DNA of 49,383 nucleotides from Bacteroidales bacterium (GTDB taxonomy: Bacteria; Bacteroidota; Bacteroidia; Bacteroidales; Paludibacteraceae), in assembly GCA_012837935.1 (NCBI GenBank), contig DUQG01000022.1:1-49383 (forward strand), written 5' to 3'. Positions 25,131 to 33,749 of the stretch are shown here, piece after piece (within the stretch, counting starts at the first letter, position 1; every line of letters begins with the position of its first letter). Made by a program: the position numbers and the translations under genes. The notes under the pieces are model-generated. The model searched no databases. It was not told the origin of the DNA and saw nothing but the letters and a program-made list of their open reading frames with translations.

Positions 25131-26243
25131 CTAAATCGTTTTTCTGTAATTTAACACAGCTGCTGTAATCACTACAATTGAGAAGCCGATAATGAAAACC
25201 ATATCTTGCCAAATATCCATAAATTCACTTCCCTTCATTACAATGGCACGGACTGCGTGTATAAAATGCGTCATCGGAGTAATATTTGATAGTACATAAG
25301 CCCACTGAGGCATACTTTCCACATTTGTAAACAATCCACTCAGCATAATAAAAACCATAATAAAAAAGAAAGAGATAAACATGGATTGTTGTTGTGTGTT
25401 GCTCATAGTAGAAACAAGTAGTCCGAAACCAAGTATTCCGCTAATATAAACGAGTGCGAATAAATAGAGCGTACCTAAACTACCTTCCACTTGAATGCCA
25501 TAAACTAAGCGAATAATTATTAAACCGAGTGTAAATACAATTACACCAATAATCCAAAATGGAATAAGTTTTCCAAGGATAAATTGCCATTTTCTAAGCG
25601 GGGTAACGTTAATTTGCTCCATCGTACCGACTTCTTTTTCTTTTACAATAACCAAGGATGTTATTAGTCCGCAAATAGTGGTAATTAACAACACCAAAAT
25701 ACCCGGAACCATAAAGTTACGATAGTTTGTCAGCGGATTGTACCAAAATGAATATTTTACATCCACAGGAATTGGCAAATTGCTTGCATCAGCCCATTCA
25801 AGAACAATTTGAGCGTTGAAATTCAATAGAATCGAGTTCAAGTAATTTGTTCCAAGACCTGCTTTTACACCATTAATGGCATCTACAAGTACGGAAACTT
25901 TTGCATCGCCTTCACGTACCAAATCCCGCTCCATGTTTGCCGGAATTTGCAAAACCATATCCACTTCGTTTTTTCCGATGTCATACATCGCTTTTTCGTA
26001 AGAAGGCGTTACTTCGTAGAGTGAGAAAAGGTCGGTTGAAGCTATTTTTGAAATAAGTCGGCGCGAGTAGGTACTTTGGTCGTTGTCCACCACCGTTATT
26101 TTCAAGTGGCGCACATCCAAATCTATGGCAAAAGGAAGTATCATCAATTGGAATATAGGCATTGCCAGTATCATAAACAACACCATTTTATCCCGCATGA
26201 TTTGGATAAATTCCTTTCGTAATACAAACCAAAGTACACGCAT
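25131..26243 (-). CDS. ABC-2 type export permease (YbhR/YbhS-like), second copy
   Basis: The 370-residue permease has one N-terminal helix (about 20-40), a large extracytoplasmic domain (about 45-170) and five C-terminal helices with the ABC-2 phrase VKEKEVGTMEQINVTPL before the second helix. It is the last gene of the TetR-TolC-HlyD-ATPase-ATPase-permease-permease operon. With the permease at 26432 it should form the heterodimeric channel of a YbhGFSR-type exporter of drugs or other small molecules. The substrate is unknown. Confidence 0.88.
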   Translation of the reverse strand: MRVLWFVLRKEFIQIMRDKMVLFMILAMPIFQLMILPFAIDLDVRHLKITVVDNDQSTYSRRLISKIASTDLFSLYEVTPSYEKAMYDIGKNEVDMVLQIPANMERDLVREGDAKVSVLVDAINGVKAGLGTNYLNSILLNFNAQIVLEWADASNLPIPVDVKYSFWYNPLTNYRNFMVPGILVLLITTICGLITSLVIVKEKEVGTMEQINVTPLRKWQFILGKLIPFWIIGVIVFTLGLIIIRLVYGIQVEGSLGTLYLFALVYISGILGFGLLVSTMSNTQQQSMFISFFFIMVFIMLSGLFTNVESMPQWAYVLSNITPMTHFIHAVRAIVMKGSEFMDIWQDMVFIIGFSIVVITAAVLNYRKTI

Positions 26244-26269
26244 AATTTAACTTTCGATTGTAGAGTTAC

Positions 26270-26430
26270 GATTTACGATTGATTGAAAAATTTTTACTAC
26301 AATGATTTGTCAACCTAAAATCTAATATCGTATATCTAAAATTCTTTAATTGACGATTTACGATTGAATGAATAATGTTTTGCAATGACATCTTGCAATC
26401 TAAAATCTACATTCGTAAATCTAAAATCAT
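26270..26430. repeat. Degenerate tandem repeat between the permease genes
   Basis: Two copies of a roughly 75-bp AT-rich sequence beginning GATTTACGATTGA (26270 and 26355) fill the 188-bp gap. Each copy ends with variants of ATCTAAAATC. It looks like the low-complexity spacer repeat common in this phylum and holds no gene. Confidence 0.55.
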
Positions 26431-26431
26431 C

Positions 26432-27592
26432 TCATTCCAGTCTTATATTATATTTTCTTAAACTTATTACCAACAATAGCACCATCATTCCCAGCAGAAT
26501 AGAGAGTTCCATCCACACATCTACTAATCCAAGCCCTTTCAGCATAACCGACTGAATGATTAAAAAATACCACCTTGCCGGGATTATATTTGCAATCCAT
26601 TGAAAGATAAGTGGCATATTTTCAAGTGGAAATAAAAAACCTGTGAAAAGCAATACCGGTAACATAATCGCCACAATGGAAATCATCATAGCTCCTGATT
26701 GCGAGGCTGTTACATTGGAAATCATCAACCCGAAAGCCAAACAAGTAAGAATGTAAACCACATTAATCAGTGAAATTATCAGCAAGCTGCCACGAATGGG
26801 AATACCCATCATTAAATTGCTGATAAGCATGATGACAATGAAAATTGCCACCGAAAGCACAAAATAAGGTACTGCTTTGGAAATCAGCACGTAAATCGGA
26901 CGAACAGGCGATACGAGAAGCACTTCCATAGTGCCGGTTTCTTTCTCCCGAACCACCGAAACAGAAGCCAAAGTTGTGCAGACAATCATCATAATCATTG
27001 CTATCACACCCGGCACAAAGTTCATAGCGCCACTCAGCGAAGGATTGTAAAGCATTCGCACTTCAGATTTTATTGTCATTGTAACCTGCTGTCCATCAGA
27101 AGGTTGCTGAATAAAGTCCACAATAATAGCAGTCAGGTAATTGATAACTGTTTTAGCAAAATTCGGGTCTGTTGCATCCGTTATTATCTGTATTTGTGAT
27201 GGTTCTACGTTGTTTTTCAAAAAGTTTTCCGGAAAAATCAAAGCACACTGAGCTTCGCCGTTTTTGAAATATTTTTCTAAGTTTTGAGCGTTTTTCTCAA
27301 TATGAGTTACGGTAAAATAACTTCCGGCATCAATTTTTTGAACTAATTGCTTGCTAACCACATCGCTTGTCGGATCGACAACCAGTAGACGAGCATTTTT
27401 TACTTCGTTGGTTAGTGCATACCCAAAAATCAAAATCTGAGCAATAGGCAAGCCAAACATAATCAACAAGGTCCGCTTATCCCGAAAGACATGCAAAAAC
27501 TCCTTATGGATAAAGGAAAAAAGAACAGTCAGCCCCCTAAATTTCTTTCGAGGTGCTTTTTGTTTGTGAGTATGTTTAGTGTTGTTGTTCAT
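26432..27592 (-). CDS. ABC-2 type export permease (YbhR/YbhS-like), first copy
   Basis: The 386-residue permease has a basic cytoplasmic N-terminus, a first helix at about 40-60, an extracytoplasmic domain at about 65-190 and five helices to the C-terminus. The conserved VREKETGTMEVLLVSPVRP lies between helices two and three. It shares domain order with the permease at 25131 but is clearly diverged, as expected for paired YbhS and YbhR. A RAYT gene and its REPs separate it from the ATPase genes. Confidence 0.88.
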   Translation of the reverse strand: MNNNTKHTHKQKAPRKKFRGLTVLFSFIHKEFLHVFRDKRTLLIMFGLPIAQILIFGYALTNEVKNARLLVVDPTSDVVSKQLVQKIDAGSYFTVTHIEKNAQNLEKYFKNGEAQCALIFPENFLKNNVEPSQIQIITDATDPNFAKTVINYLTAIIVDFIQQPSDGQQVTMTIKSEVRMLYNPSLSGAMNFVPGVIAMIMMIVCTTLASVSVVREKETGTMEVLLVSPVRPIYVLISKAVPYFVLSVAIFIVIMLISNLMMGIPIRGSLLIISLINVVYILTCLAFGLMISNVTASQSGAMMISIVAIMLPVLLFTGFLFPLENMPLIFQWIANIIPARWYFLIIQSVMLKGLGLVDVWMELSILLGMMVLLLVISLRKYNIRLE

Positions 27593-27609
27593 TATTTGTC
27601 TGTGTGTGT

Positions 27610-27694
27610 GGGACAGTTGGTTTCCTAACCAACTGAGTAGCCGATTAGGAAATCGGCTATCCCTATTTCAGTCGGTTGGGAAACCGACTGTCCC
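27610..27694. repeat. REP hairpin array, downstream side of the second RAYT
   Basis: Three units lie at 27610-27634 (inverted), 27639-27663 and 27669-27694. Each is a 7-9 bp palindrome around TTRGGAAA, followed by TGTCCC or TATCCC. The best unit runs CAGTCGGTTGGGAAACCGAC plus TGTCCC. They match the four units on the other side of the gene. Confidence 0.85.
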
Positions 27695-27705
27695 ATCGAC
27701 TGTCC

Positions 27706-28362
27706 TTATCTACTAAAATCAAAGTTACCTCTCCAATCCTCTCTTTTTTCAACTAATCCTGCTTTAACTGGATTGTTAAGTGTATATTCAATCGAATTAT
27801 ATAAATGTCGCCTATCTCTAATCGTTATATCAAAACTTTCATCCAACCAAAGTGTTCCCTTACGACCTTCCAATTCATTTATTCTCCTTGCTGAATAGAG
27901 TTTAACGGAATGCATAATATCCTGCAAATAAACAAGTAAATCTTTTTCGTTTGTTTTGAAAACATCAAATACCCAATGCACATGATTTGGCATAATGCAA
28001 AAACAGTAATTTTTCAACCTGATATTTTCCCAATGTGTCAATGCTTCTCGAATTATTTCTATGTTTGTAGGTTTTGACAAATCGACCGAACAATCTTTTT
28101 TTGAATGTAGAATTTCCTCTGTTTTTAAAATATACTTTCTTCGTGTCGCTTTGTAAATACTTTCTAATTTAGGTATTTCCGGGTCTGAAATTTCTTGTTT
28201 TATTAGTTTCTTTATTTTTTCATTTATTTCGCTCAATTTCAAACTCAGTTTAGCCATGGAACCTATTGGAATTGCATCATGCAAAACCCAAGTAACAAAA
28301 TAGCTTTGACCCGGTTGCTGAAAATGTGGTAAATTTCCTCTGTAATACTCTTTTTTCTCCAT
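27706..28362 (-). CDS. REP-associated tyrosine transposase, RAYT 2
   Basis: The 218-residue Y1-type nuclease has the HUH motif H-V-H in IMPNHVHWVF (about 123-132). Its catalytic tyrosine lies in the segment IEYTLNNPVKAGLV (about 191-204), the hallmark of REP-associated transposases. It is bracketed on both sides by REP hairpins of a single family. It has been inserted into an exporter operon between ATPase and permease genes, in the same orientation. The ORF is intact. It shares little sequence with RAYT 1. Confidence 0.92.
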   Translation of the reverse strand: MEKKEYYRGNLPHFQQPGQSYFVTWVLHDAIPIGSMAKLSLKLSEINEKIKKLIKQEISDPEIPKLESIYKATRRKYILKTEEILHSKKDCSVDLSKPTNIEIIREALTHWENIRLKNYCFCIMPNHVHWVFDVFKTNEKDLLVYLQDIMHSVKLYSARRINELEGRKGTLWLDESFDITIRDRRHLYNSIEYTLNNPVKAGLVEKREDWRGNFDFSR

Positions 28363-28368
28363 ACTTGT

Positions 28369-28508
28369 GGGACAAACGATTTCCTAATCGTTTGGATGAT
28401 TTAATGTTATTTTTATCTGTCAATTAGGAAATTGACTGTCCTGTTTTGTTTCAGTCGGTTGGGAAATCGACTATCCCTTTTTCAGCCGATTAGGAAATCG
28501 GCTGTCCC
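28369..28508. repeat. REP hairpin array, upstream side of the second RAYT
   Basis: Four units lie at 28369-28393 (inverted), 28419-28441, 28452-28477 and 28483-28508, of the same family as at 27610-27694. The stems vary by paired changes (for example CGATTAGGAAATCG against CGGTTGGGAAACCG), so the hairpins are maintained. The array ends two bases before the ATPase stop codon at 28510. Confidence 0.85.
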
Positions 28509-28509
28509 A

Positions 28510-29358
28510 CTACTCCACTCTCTTAGCCTTTCTTGCCAAAGCATAAAAAACTTCATTCATCGAGTTGGCGTTATGTTCGGTTTTCAGGTTTTTCGGTGTA
28601 TCAAGTGCTTCAATGCGACCGTCAACCATTAGCGAAATACGATTACAGTATTCTGCCTCATCCATATAGTGCGTTGTAACAAAAACAGTTATTCCTCTTT
28701 CCGAAGCATCGTAAATCAAATCCCAAAACTGCCTGCGCGTTACAGGATCCACACCACTGGTGGGTTCATCCAGAAAAACAATTTGCGGTTCGTGGAAAAT
28801 AGCGGTAGAAAACGCCAATTTCTGTTTCCATCCCAGTGGCAACGATTGTACCAACTTATCCCTCACATCCGTAAATTCCAATTTATTGAGCAGGCTATCC
28901 ATACGTGGTTTTATTTCACTCATTTTCAGCCCATAAACACCGCCAAAAAACTCAATATTCTCCCGCACCGTCATATTTTCATAGAGCGAAAATTTTTGGC
29001 TCATATAACCGATATTTTTCTTAATTTCCTCCTGTTCCTTAAACACATCAAAACCTGCCACAGTTGCTTCACCACTTGTCGGCTTTAGCAAACCGCATAG
29101 CATCCGCATAGCCGTAGTTTTGCCGGCACCGTTCGCACCAAGAAACCCAAAAATCTCCCCTTGTTTTACTTCAAACGTAATCCGATCAACAGCCGTGAAG
29201 TTGCCGAATCTTTTGGTAAGATTAGTGGCGGAAAGCCCCCCCACCCCCCGAGCTCCTATCCCCTTCGGGACTTTCCCCAAGTGGGGAAAGGAAATGGAAT
29301 TTCCTATTTTTTGGGATTTAGGTTTGTGCCGTGTAATATATTTTTCTTCTTTATTCAT
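28510..29358 (-). CDS. ABC exporter ATPase, second of pair (YbhF C-half-like)
   Basis: The protein has 282 residues from the ATG at 29358; the frame opens at a TTG at 29370. Walker A GANGAGKT is at 74-81 and Walker B ends FLDEPTSGVDP. The ABC signature LSGGxxQ is replaced by LPLGWKQ, so one composite ATP site is degenerate, as in the second ATPase domain of YbhF-type exporters. Residues 20-42 (PHLGKVPKGIGARGVGG) are encoded by a C-rich dispersed repeat and look like an acquired N-terminal extension. The gene begins 12 bp after the first ATPase. Confidence 0.88.
   Translation of the reverse strand: MNKEEKYITRHKPKSQKIGNSISFPHLGKVPKGIGARGVGGLSATNLTKRFGNFTAVDRITFEVKQGEIFGFLGANGAGKTTAMRMLCGLLKPTSGEATVAGFDVFKEQEEIKKNIGYMSQKFSLYENMTVRENIEFFGGVYGLKMSEIKPRMDSLLNKLEFTDVRDKLVQSLPLGWKQKLAFSTAIFHEPQIVFLDEPTSGVDPVTRRQFWDLIYDASERGITVFVTTHYMDEAEYCNRISLMVDGRIEALDTPKNLKTEHNANSMNEVFYALARKAKRVE
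29231..29290. repeat. C-rich repeat inside the 5' end of the second ATPase gene
   Basis: The element contains AAAGCCCCCCC, a CCC-CTTC-GGG hairpin and CTTTCCCC-AAGT-GGGGAAAG (29271-29290). It is a relative of the repeat at 6875-6905 and is read in frame as part of the ATPase. Confidence 0.6.
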
Positions 29359-29370
29359 CAACAATTTCAA

Positions 29371-30432
29371 TCATTGTTCTGACAACGAATTTATAAAGCA
29401 ATCTTCCACCGTAGCTTTAATTGGAATTATCTCAATGTTTCTTAGACCTTTTTCTTCTAAATACCGTTTCAAGTCGGTTGACCTACCTTGTAAAATAACG
29501 TGTGCATTATCGCCGAAAGCATAACTATTCTCAATTTCAGGATATTCCTGTAATATTCTCAGCAATCTTGCAATATTATCAGCAGAAACAGCGTAAAGTG
29601 GTTTGTCGTATTTCTCAATCAAGCCTTGCGGTGTATCGATAGTCATAATTTTCCCGTTGTTTATCAATCCAATACGGTCACACATCAACGCTTCATCCAT
29701 GTAGGGTGTGGATGCAAGGATAGCAATGTCTTGCGATTTTAATTTGCGAAGCATTTCCCAAAGTTCCTTGCGTGAAACGGGGTCGATACCTGTCGTCGGC
29801 TCATCCAAAAAAAGTACTCGTGGCTTATGTATCAAAGCACAACAAAGTGCCAATTTTTGTTTCATTCCACCCGAAAGATTTCCGGCTTTTCGCTTTTTAA
29901 AAGGCTCTATTTGCACGTAAATATCATGTATCAAATGAAAATTTTCTTCAAGGGTTGTTCCGAAAATAGTGGCGTAGAAATTTAGATTTTCTTCGATACT
30001 CAAATCTTGATAAAGCGAAAATCGTCCGGGCATATACCCCACCTGACTACGTATCTCCCGAAAATCTTTGACCACATCAAATCCCAATACCGTTGCAGAA
30101 CCACTATCAGGTAAAATCAATGTAGTAAGCATCCGAAAAATCGATGTTTTTCCCGCACCATCCGGTCCTATCAGTCCAAAAATCTCTCCGCGATTTACCT
30201 CAAATGAAACATTGTCAACTGCAAGAACGGAAGCTTTTTCATAGCTTTTTGAAAGTCTCGAGACAGATATATATGCCGTTTGTTCAGCGATAAATGATGA
30301 ACTGTCAGCAGTAAGCTCTTTCTGTTCAGCGGTGAGCGGTGAGCGGTAAGCAATAAGCTTTTCTGCTGATGCGGAATCGAGGACAGTGCTTGACTTGTTT
30401 AATTTCCTTATGGCATGTCTTTGGGAATACAT
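29371..30432 (-). CDS. ABC exporter ATPase, first of pair (YbhF N-half-like)
   Basis: The protein has 353 residues from ATG 30432; the frame opens at a TTG at 30438. Walker A GPDGAGKT is at 89-96, signature LSGGMKQ begins at 186, and Walker B DEPTTG is at 210-215. All motifs are intact, unlike the partner ATPase. The first 55 residues have no counterpart in the domain and come from a low-complexity stretch with repeated GCGGTGAGC units near 30330-30350. The true start could be an internal non-ATG codon. E. coli YbhF fuses two such ATPases; here they are separate genes. Confidence 0.87.
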   Translation of the reverse strand: MYSQRHAIRKLNKSSTVLDSASAEKLIAYRSPLTAEQKELTADSSSFIAEQTAYISVSRLSKSYEKASVLAVDNVSFEVNRGEIFGLIGPDGAGKTSIFRMLTTLILPDSGSATVLGFDVVKDFREIRSQVGYMPGRFSLYQDLSIEENLNFYATIFGTTLEENFHLIHDIYVQIEPFKKRKAGNLSGGMKQKLALCCALIHKPRVLFLDEPTTGIDPVSRKELWEMLRKLKSQDIAILASTPYMDEALMCDRIGLINNGKIMTIDTPQGLIEKYDKPLYAVSADNIARLLRILQEYPEIENSYAFGDNAHVILQGRSTDLKRYLEEKGLRNIEIIPIKATVEDCFINSLSEQ

Positions 30433-30619
30433 CTTCAAGGGTTTCTCTACAAACTATTTCATTTAATGCTTTACAACTGTAAATGTTTTGGTCAAATCTT
30501 CGGCTTTTTCAGCAATACATTTTGGTAGAACGGCCAATGTCAATTGTAAATTTTTTCGTTCTGTTCCTAAACTTAGTGTTAGAATCTAAATTTTCTTTAT
30601 ACGAAAAATTTAATAATTT

Positions 30620-31666
30620 TCACTTACCAAAATACTTGTTTTTTAGTTCTTGCCACTTACTTACTGTTTGCTCCTTGCCTCTTGATTCTTTAATCTCCCC
30701 ATACATTCCAATTTTCAACATTCCGTCATTTTTTACTCGAATTTTTACGGCATAAACTTGATTAGCACGCTCGTCTTTGGTTTGGATGGTCTTAGGTGTA
30801 AATTCAGCTTTATCACTAATCCACTCAATAGTTCCGGTATATTCGGCTTGCTCCGTTTCATTTTTATCTACTGAAACTTTGACGGTTTGCCCTAATTTTA
30901 TGACACCTAATTGTGAGTTTGTAACATACACCCGCAAAATTATTTCGCTTAAATCTGCAATTTTGTAGAGCGGTCGTCCGATACCTGTCATTTCGTTTGC
31001 TTCGGCAAATTTTGTTAAAACCGTACCACTTACCGGGTTTATGATGCGAGTTTTACGCAACTGGTCTTCCAATACTTCTGCCTGATATGCCAGTGGATTA
31101 CTCTCTTTGCTGATGCTCTGACTACTTGATGAAAGTTGATTTTCCACCGCATTCAACTGTTTTTGAAGTACGGTTACTTGCGCGCGTGCATCATCTACTT
31201 GCTTTTGCGGAATGGCATTGCCTTTAGCGAGCTTTTCTACACGTGCCAACTCCCGCTTTGCTACAGCAATCTGCTCTCTAAGAGATGCAGTCTGGGTACT
31301 GATATCCGGTTTTCGGCTTAGTACCGCACCCCGCTGTGAGCGAACCTGTAAAAGCGACAGGTAAATCTGTGTGCTGTCAATTTGTCCTACGTAATCGCCT
31401 GCTGTTAGTTCCTGTCCTTCTTGCACCTCAAGCGAGAGAATTTGACCATTTGCCTGTGCCGAAACAATAGTTTCCACCGCTTCAAAATAACCCGATGCAA
31501 ACACATCGGTGCCATTGGTTTTGCAGGAAACGAACAGCAAGGAAAAGATAATCAGCAATCCCCCCCATCCCATTAAAATGGATATTTTGGTACGAAGTTG
31601 AAGTTTTGTAGTATTCATAGGAAGTATAGTTTGATATATCTTAATAAACTTTGTATTAACTTTCAT
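30620..31666 (-). CDS. HlyD/YbhG-family membrane fusion lipoprotein
   Basis: The 348-residue adaptor has a lipoprotein signal ending LLFVSC. A biotinyl-lipoyl-like domain (SAQANGQILSLEVQEGQEL) and a long coiled coil of about 90 residues with KAKGNAIPQKQVDDARAQV-type heptads follow, then a beta-barrel domain. It would bridge the inner-membrane exporter to the TolC protein encoded upstream. The ATG at 31666 starts 14 bp after the tolC-like stop. A later ATG at 31618 gives a more normal signal peptide and may be the real start. The 187-bp gap to the next gene is AT-rich and empty. Confidence 0.88.
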   Translation of the reverse strand: MKVNTKFIKIYQTILPMNTTKLQLRTKISILMGWGGLLIIFSLLFVSCKTNGTDVFASGYFEAVETIVSAQANGQILSLEVQEGQELTAGDYVGQIDSTQIYLSLLQVRSQRGAVLSRKPDISTQTASLREQIAVAKRELARVEKLAKGNAIPQKQVDDARAQVTVLQKQLNAVENQLSSSSQSISKESNPLAYQAEVLEDQLRKTRIINPVSGTVLTKFAEANEMTGIGRPLYKIADLSEIILRVYVTNSQLGVIKLGQTVKVSVDKNETEQAEYTGTIEWISDKAEFTPKTIQTKDERANQVYAVKIRVKNDGMLKIGMYGEIKESRGKEQTVSKWQELKNKYFGK

Positions 31667-31680
31667 ACTTATCCGAGCAG

Positions 31681-32952
31681 TTAGAAACTGCTTGTCCCGA
31701 TTTGCTCTAAATCATACTCTGCTTGCATTAGTTGTATTTCGTGCAGAGTTTTCATTTGTCGTGCTTGATTTTCAGCATTAGCTTCACGAATAAACTCCGC
31801 ACTCGTTATAATACCATTTTCAAGCTGAATTTGTGATGTTTCTTTGATTTTGCTTCGCAAGACAATCAACTCGTTGTCTGACTTTAAGGCATTTTTAAGT
31901 TGAGTGATTTTGCTACGTTGTTGAGTTTGTTCAATTTCATTATTCAGTTGAAAAACTTCCTTTTCTACATCGTACATTTTCAGCCGAGTGTTGATGTTTC
32001 TTCTTTCTCGAATAATGGTATATAAACGTGAGACATTCCACTGAAATCGCAATCCGCCAACATAATAAGGTTCAAATTCAGTGCTGAAAAGATTAAGCGC
32101 AGGTTTTCCCCAACCGCCTTGCAGAAAAAGTGAAATTTCAGGTACGTTCTGTGCTGCCAACTGTCGATTTTGCAGGCTGAGTGTCTGTTTTTGATAGTCG
32201 ATAAGTGTTAATTCCGGACGAACAAAATTGGACTTAGGAATAACTCTTTCTGGTTTTAAAAGTATTGTTTCAGCACTCAAATTTTTTCCGATTAATTTTC
32301 CCAACACTTCGAGCAGAGCTTGTCTGCCAGTTTCGATGTTTTTGATATTTTGATTAAGAGTAATAAGTTCAGCTTCAAGATTTAACTGATTCGTTTCCAG
32401 ACTGACACCATTTTTTACCAAAACTTTAACTTTATCAAGTGCGGTATTTAAGTCATTTTTCAGAATTTTAGTCTGTTTAAGCTGTTCGTCAGCCAGCAAA
32501 ATACCGAAATAGAGCTGATTAACTTTGTCTTGAAGTTTGTAGAGTTCCACTTCAACTTTCTGCTTGTTTACTTCGGCTTCAGCACGTGCGAATTGCTGCT
32601 GCACACCAAGCGAACCACCACCAAAAACAGTCTGTGACACATCCAGATAAACTTTGTATTGATCTTTTTCTGGCGTTGGAATCTCAATGGCAGGCATTCC
32701 TTCGGGCACATTCAGGTCGATTTTCGTAACATCCGACTGATAACTTGCCACACCGCTTAACCTAAACTGCGGAAAATATTGCGCCATCAATGCTTCAATA
32801 GTGGATTTCGTAGTTAGGTCAATTAATCCCTGTTGCTTAGCGAGCGGAAAATTAGTTCGCATTTGCTCGTGGCATTCAGCGAGCGAAATCGTTTGAGCTT
32901 GCCCGCTGAAAACCAGAAAAAATGCAGTAAAAATTATCAAAAAACGCTTCAT
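31681..32952 (-). CDS. TolC-family outer membrane efflux protein
   Basis: The 423-residue protein has a signal peptide (about 1-20, ending GQAQ) and two outer membrane efflux repeats rich in amphipathic helix, at about 20-215 and 225-420. It provides the outer-membrane channel of the exporter. Its ATG overlaps the TGA of the TetR gene in an ATGA junction, so the two are translationally coupled. Confidence 0.9.
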   Translation of the reverse strand: MKRFLIIFTAFFLVFSGQAQTISLAECHEQMRTNFPLAKQQGLIDLTTKSTIEALMAQYFPQFRLSGVASYQSDVTKIDLNVPEGMPAIEIPTPEKDQYKVYLDVSQTVFGGGSLGVQQQFARAEAEVNKQKVEVELYKLQDKVNQLYFGILLADEQLKQTKILKNDLNTALDKVKVLVKNGVSLETNQLNLEAELITLNQNIKNIETGRQALLEVLGKLIGKNLSAETILLKPERVIPKSNFVRPELTLIDYQKQTLSLQNRQLAAQNVPEISLFLQGGWGKPALNLFSTEFEPYYVGGLRFQWNVSRLYTIIRERRNINTRLKMYDVEKEVFQLNNEIEQTQQRSKITQLKNALKSDNELIVLRSKIKETSQIQLENGIITSAEFIREANAENQARQMKTLHEIQLMQAEYDLEQIGTSSF

Positions 32953-33560
32953 TTTGCTTTGAATTTAAGATAACACTCTTGCAGCATGTCAAGCAGACGT
33001 TCTTTTCTTTTGAGCATTAACTCATCATAAGTACTTTCATCTAAGTAATATATAATTTCAATAATATTCCGAATAACAAACGGGAATATAATCACACTGA
33101 AAATATCCAACATAAACTGTATCTCATGTTCTTGGCTAATAAAGTGATATTGCATGTCGGCCACCCTGTCTTTTATGTTAATCTTTTTGGCAAAAAGATC
33201 CGGATTCTGCTGAACAGCACTCATTAAAAAGAATGGAAGCTTCGGGTTTTTAGTCATTAAATCGAAATATTTATGGACGAGCAATTCAATTTTTTTCTCA
33301 AATGTAGTTGTTGAGTCATTTAAAATATCAATCAACAGATTGAAAACTGTGTCCATTTTCTCCATAACTATTATGTTGAACAAGTTTTCTTTACTTCGAT
33401 AATAATAATTGAGTAAAGCTAGATTTATATCAGCAGCTTCTGCAATGTCGCGGGTGCGAGTACCGGAAAATCCTTTTTCCATAAATAGTTTTTCTGCTAC
33501 AATTTTGATTTTTTCTTCTGTGGCAAGATCTCGCTCTAAAAGTTTTTCATTCTTTTTCAT
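32949..33560 (-). CDS. TetR-family regulator of the export operon
   Basis: The 203-residue protein is read from ATG 33560 (MKKNEKLLERDL). The frame is open further upstream, but that part covers the promoter. The helix-turn-helix is at about 15-60 with the TetR pattern EKGFSGTRTRDIAEAADIN...LLNYYYRSKENLF. The C-terminal helical part would bind an inducer. It is the first gene of the exporter operon and probably represses it; a 9-bp inverted repeat (33618-33645) next to the -7 box is a plausible operator. Confidence 0.9.
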   Translation of the reverse strand: MKKNEKLLERDLATEEKIKIVAEKLFMEKGFSGTRTRDIAEAADINLALLNYYYRSKENLFNIIVMEKMDTVFNLLIDILNDSTTTFEKKIELLVHKYFDLMTKNPKLPFFLMSAVQQNPDLFAKKINIKDRVADMQYHFISQEHEIQFMLDIFSVIIFPFVIRNIIEIIYYLDESTYDELMLKRKERLLDMLQECYLKFKAK

Positions 33561-33605
33561 AAAAAACAAGTAATAATAGTTGTAAATGTTGATGTTTTGT
33601 TTATG

Positions 33606-33613
33606 CAAACATA
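33606..33613 (-). promoter_or_regulatory. -7 element of the exporter operon
   Basis: On the minus strand it reads TATGTTTG, a perfect TAnnTTTG, about 46 bases before the ATG at 33560. It overlaps the small palindrome TGTTT-GCAT-AAACA. Confidence 0.6.
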
Positions 33614-33617
33614 CAAA

Positions 33618-33645
33618 AAAACAAGCCAAATTAATTGCTTGTTTT
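33618..33645. promoter_or_regulatory. Candidate TetR operator
   Basis: AAAACAAGC and GCTTGTTTT (33618-33626 with 33637-33645) form a perfect 9-bp inverted repeat with a 10-bp spacer. It lies immediately upstream of the -7 box, across the -33 position. A second palindrome, AATGCGCATT, adjoins at 33646-33655. Confidence 0.5.
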
Positions 33646-33687
33646 AATGCGCATTTTAAAAATGGTGTGTAACTTTTAAAGAAAGAA

Positions 33688-33723
33688 CTGTTTGAAAAAG
33701 ATAAGACTTTGATTTTCAAACAG
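33688..33723 (-). terminator. Terminator of nnrD
   Basis: CTGTTTGAAAA/TTTTCAAACAG (33688-33698 with 33713-33723) is an 11-bp stem with a 14-nt loop. TTCTTTCTTT follows on the minus strand. Confidence 0.7.
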
Positions 33724-33749
33724 TATCAAAAGATTCCGAGTTTTGCAAA

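Noticed and set aside
25131-33560. A novel secretion system
   Set aside because: TetR, TolC, HlyD-like adaptor, two ATPases and two ABC-2 permeases form the known YbhGFSR-type tripartite exporter; only the RAYT insertion and the N-terminal extensions are unusual.
32949-33719. 256-residue version of the TetR regulator
   Set aside because: The extra N-terminal 53 residues lie over the -7 box and operator candidate; the ATG at 33560 gives the normal TetR start.
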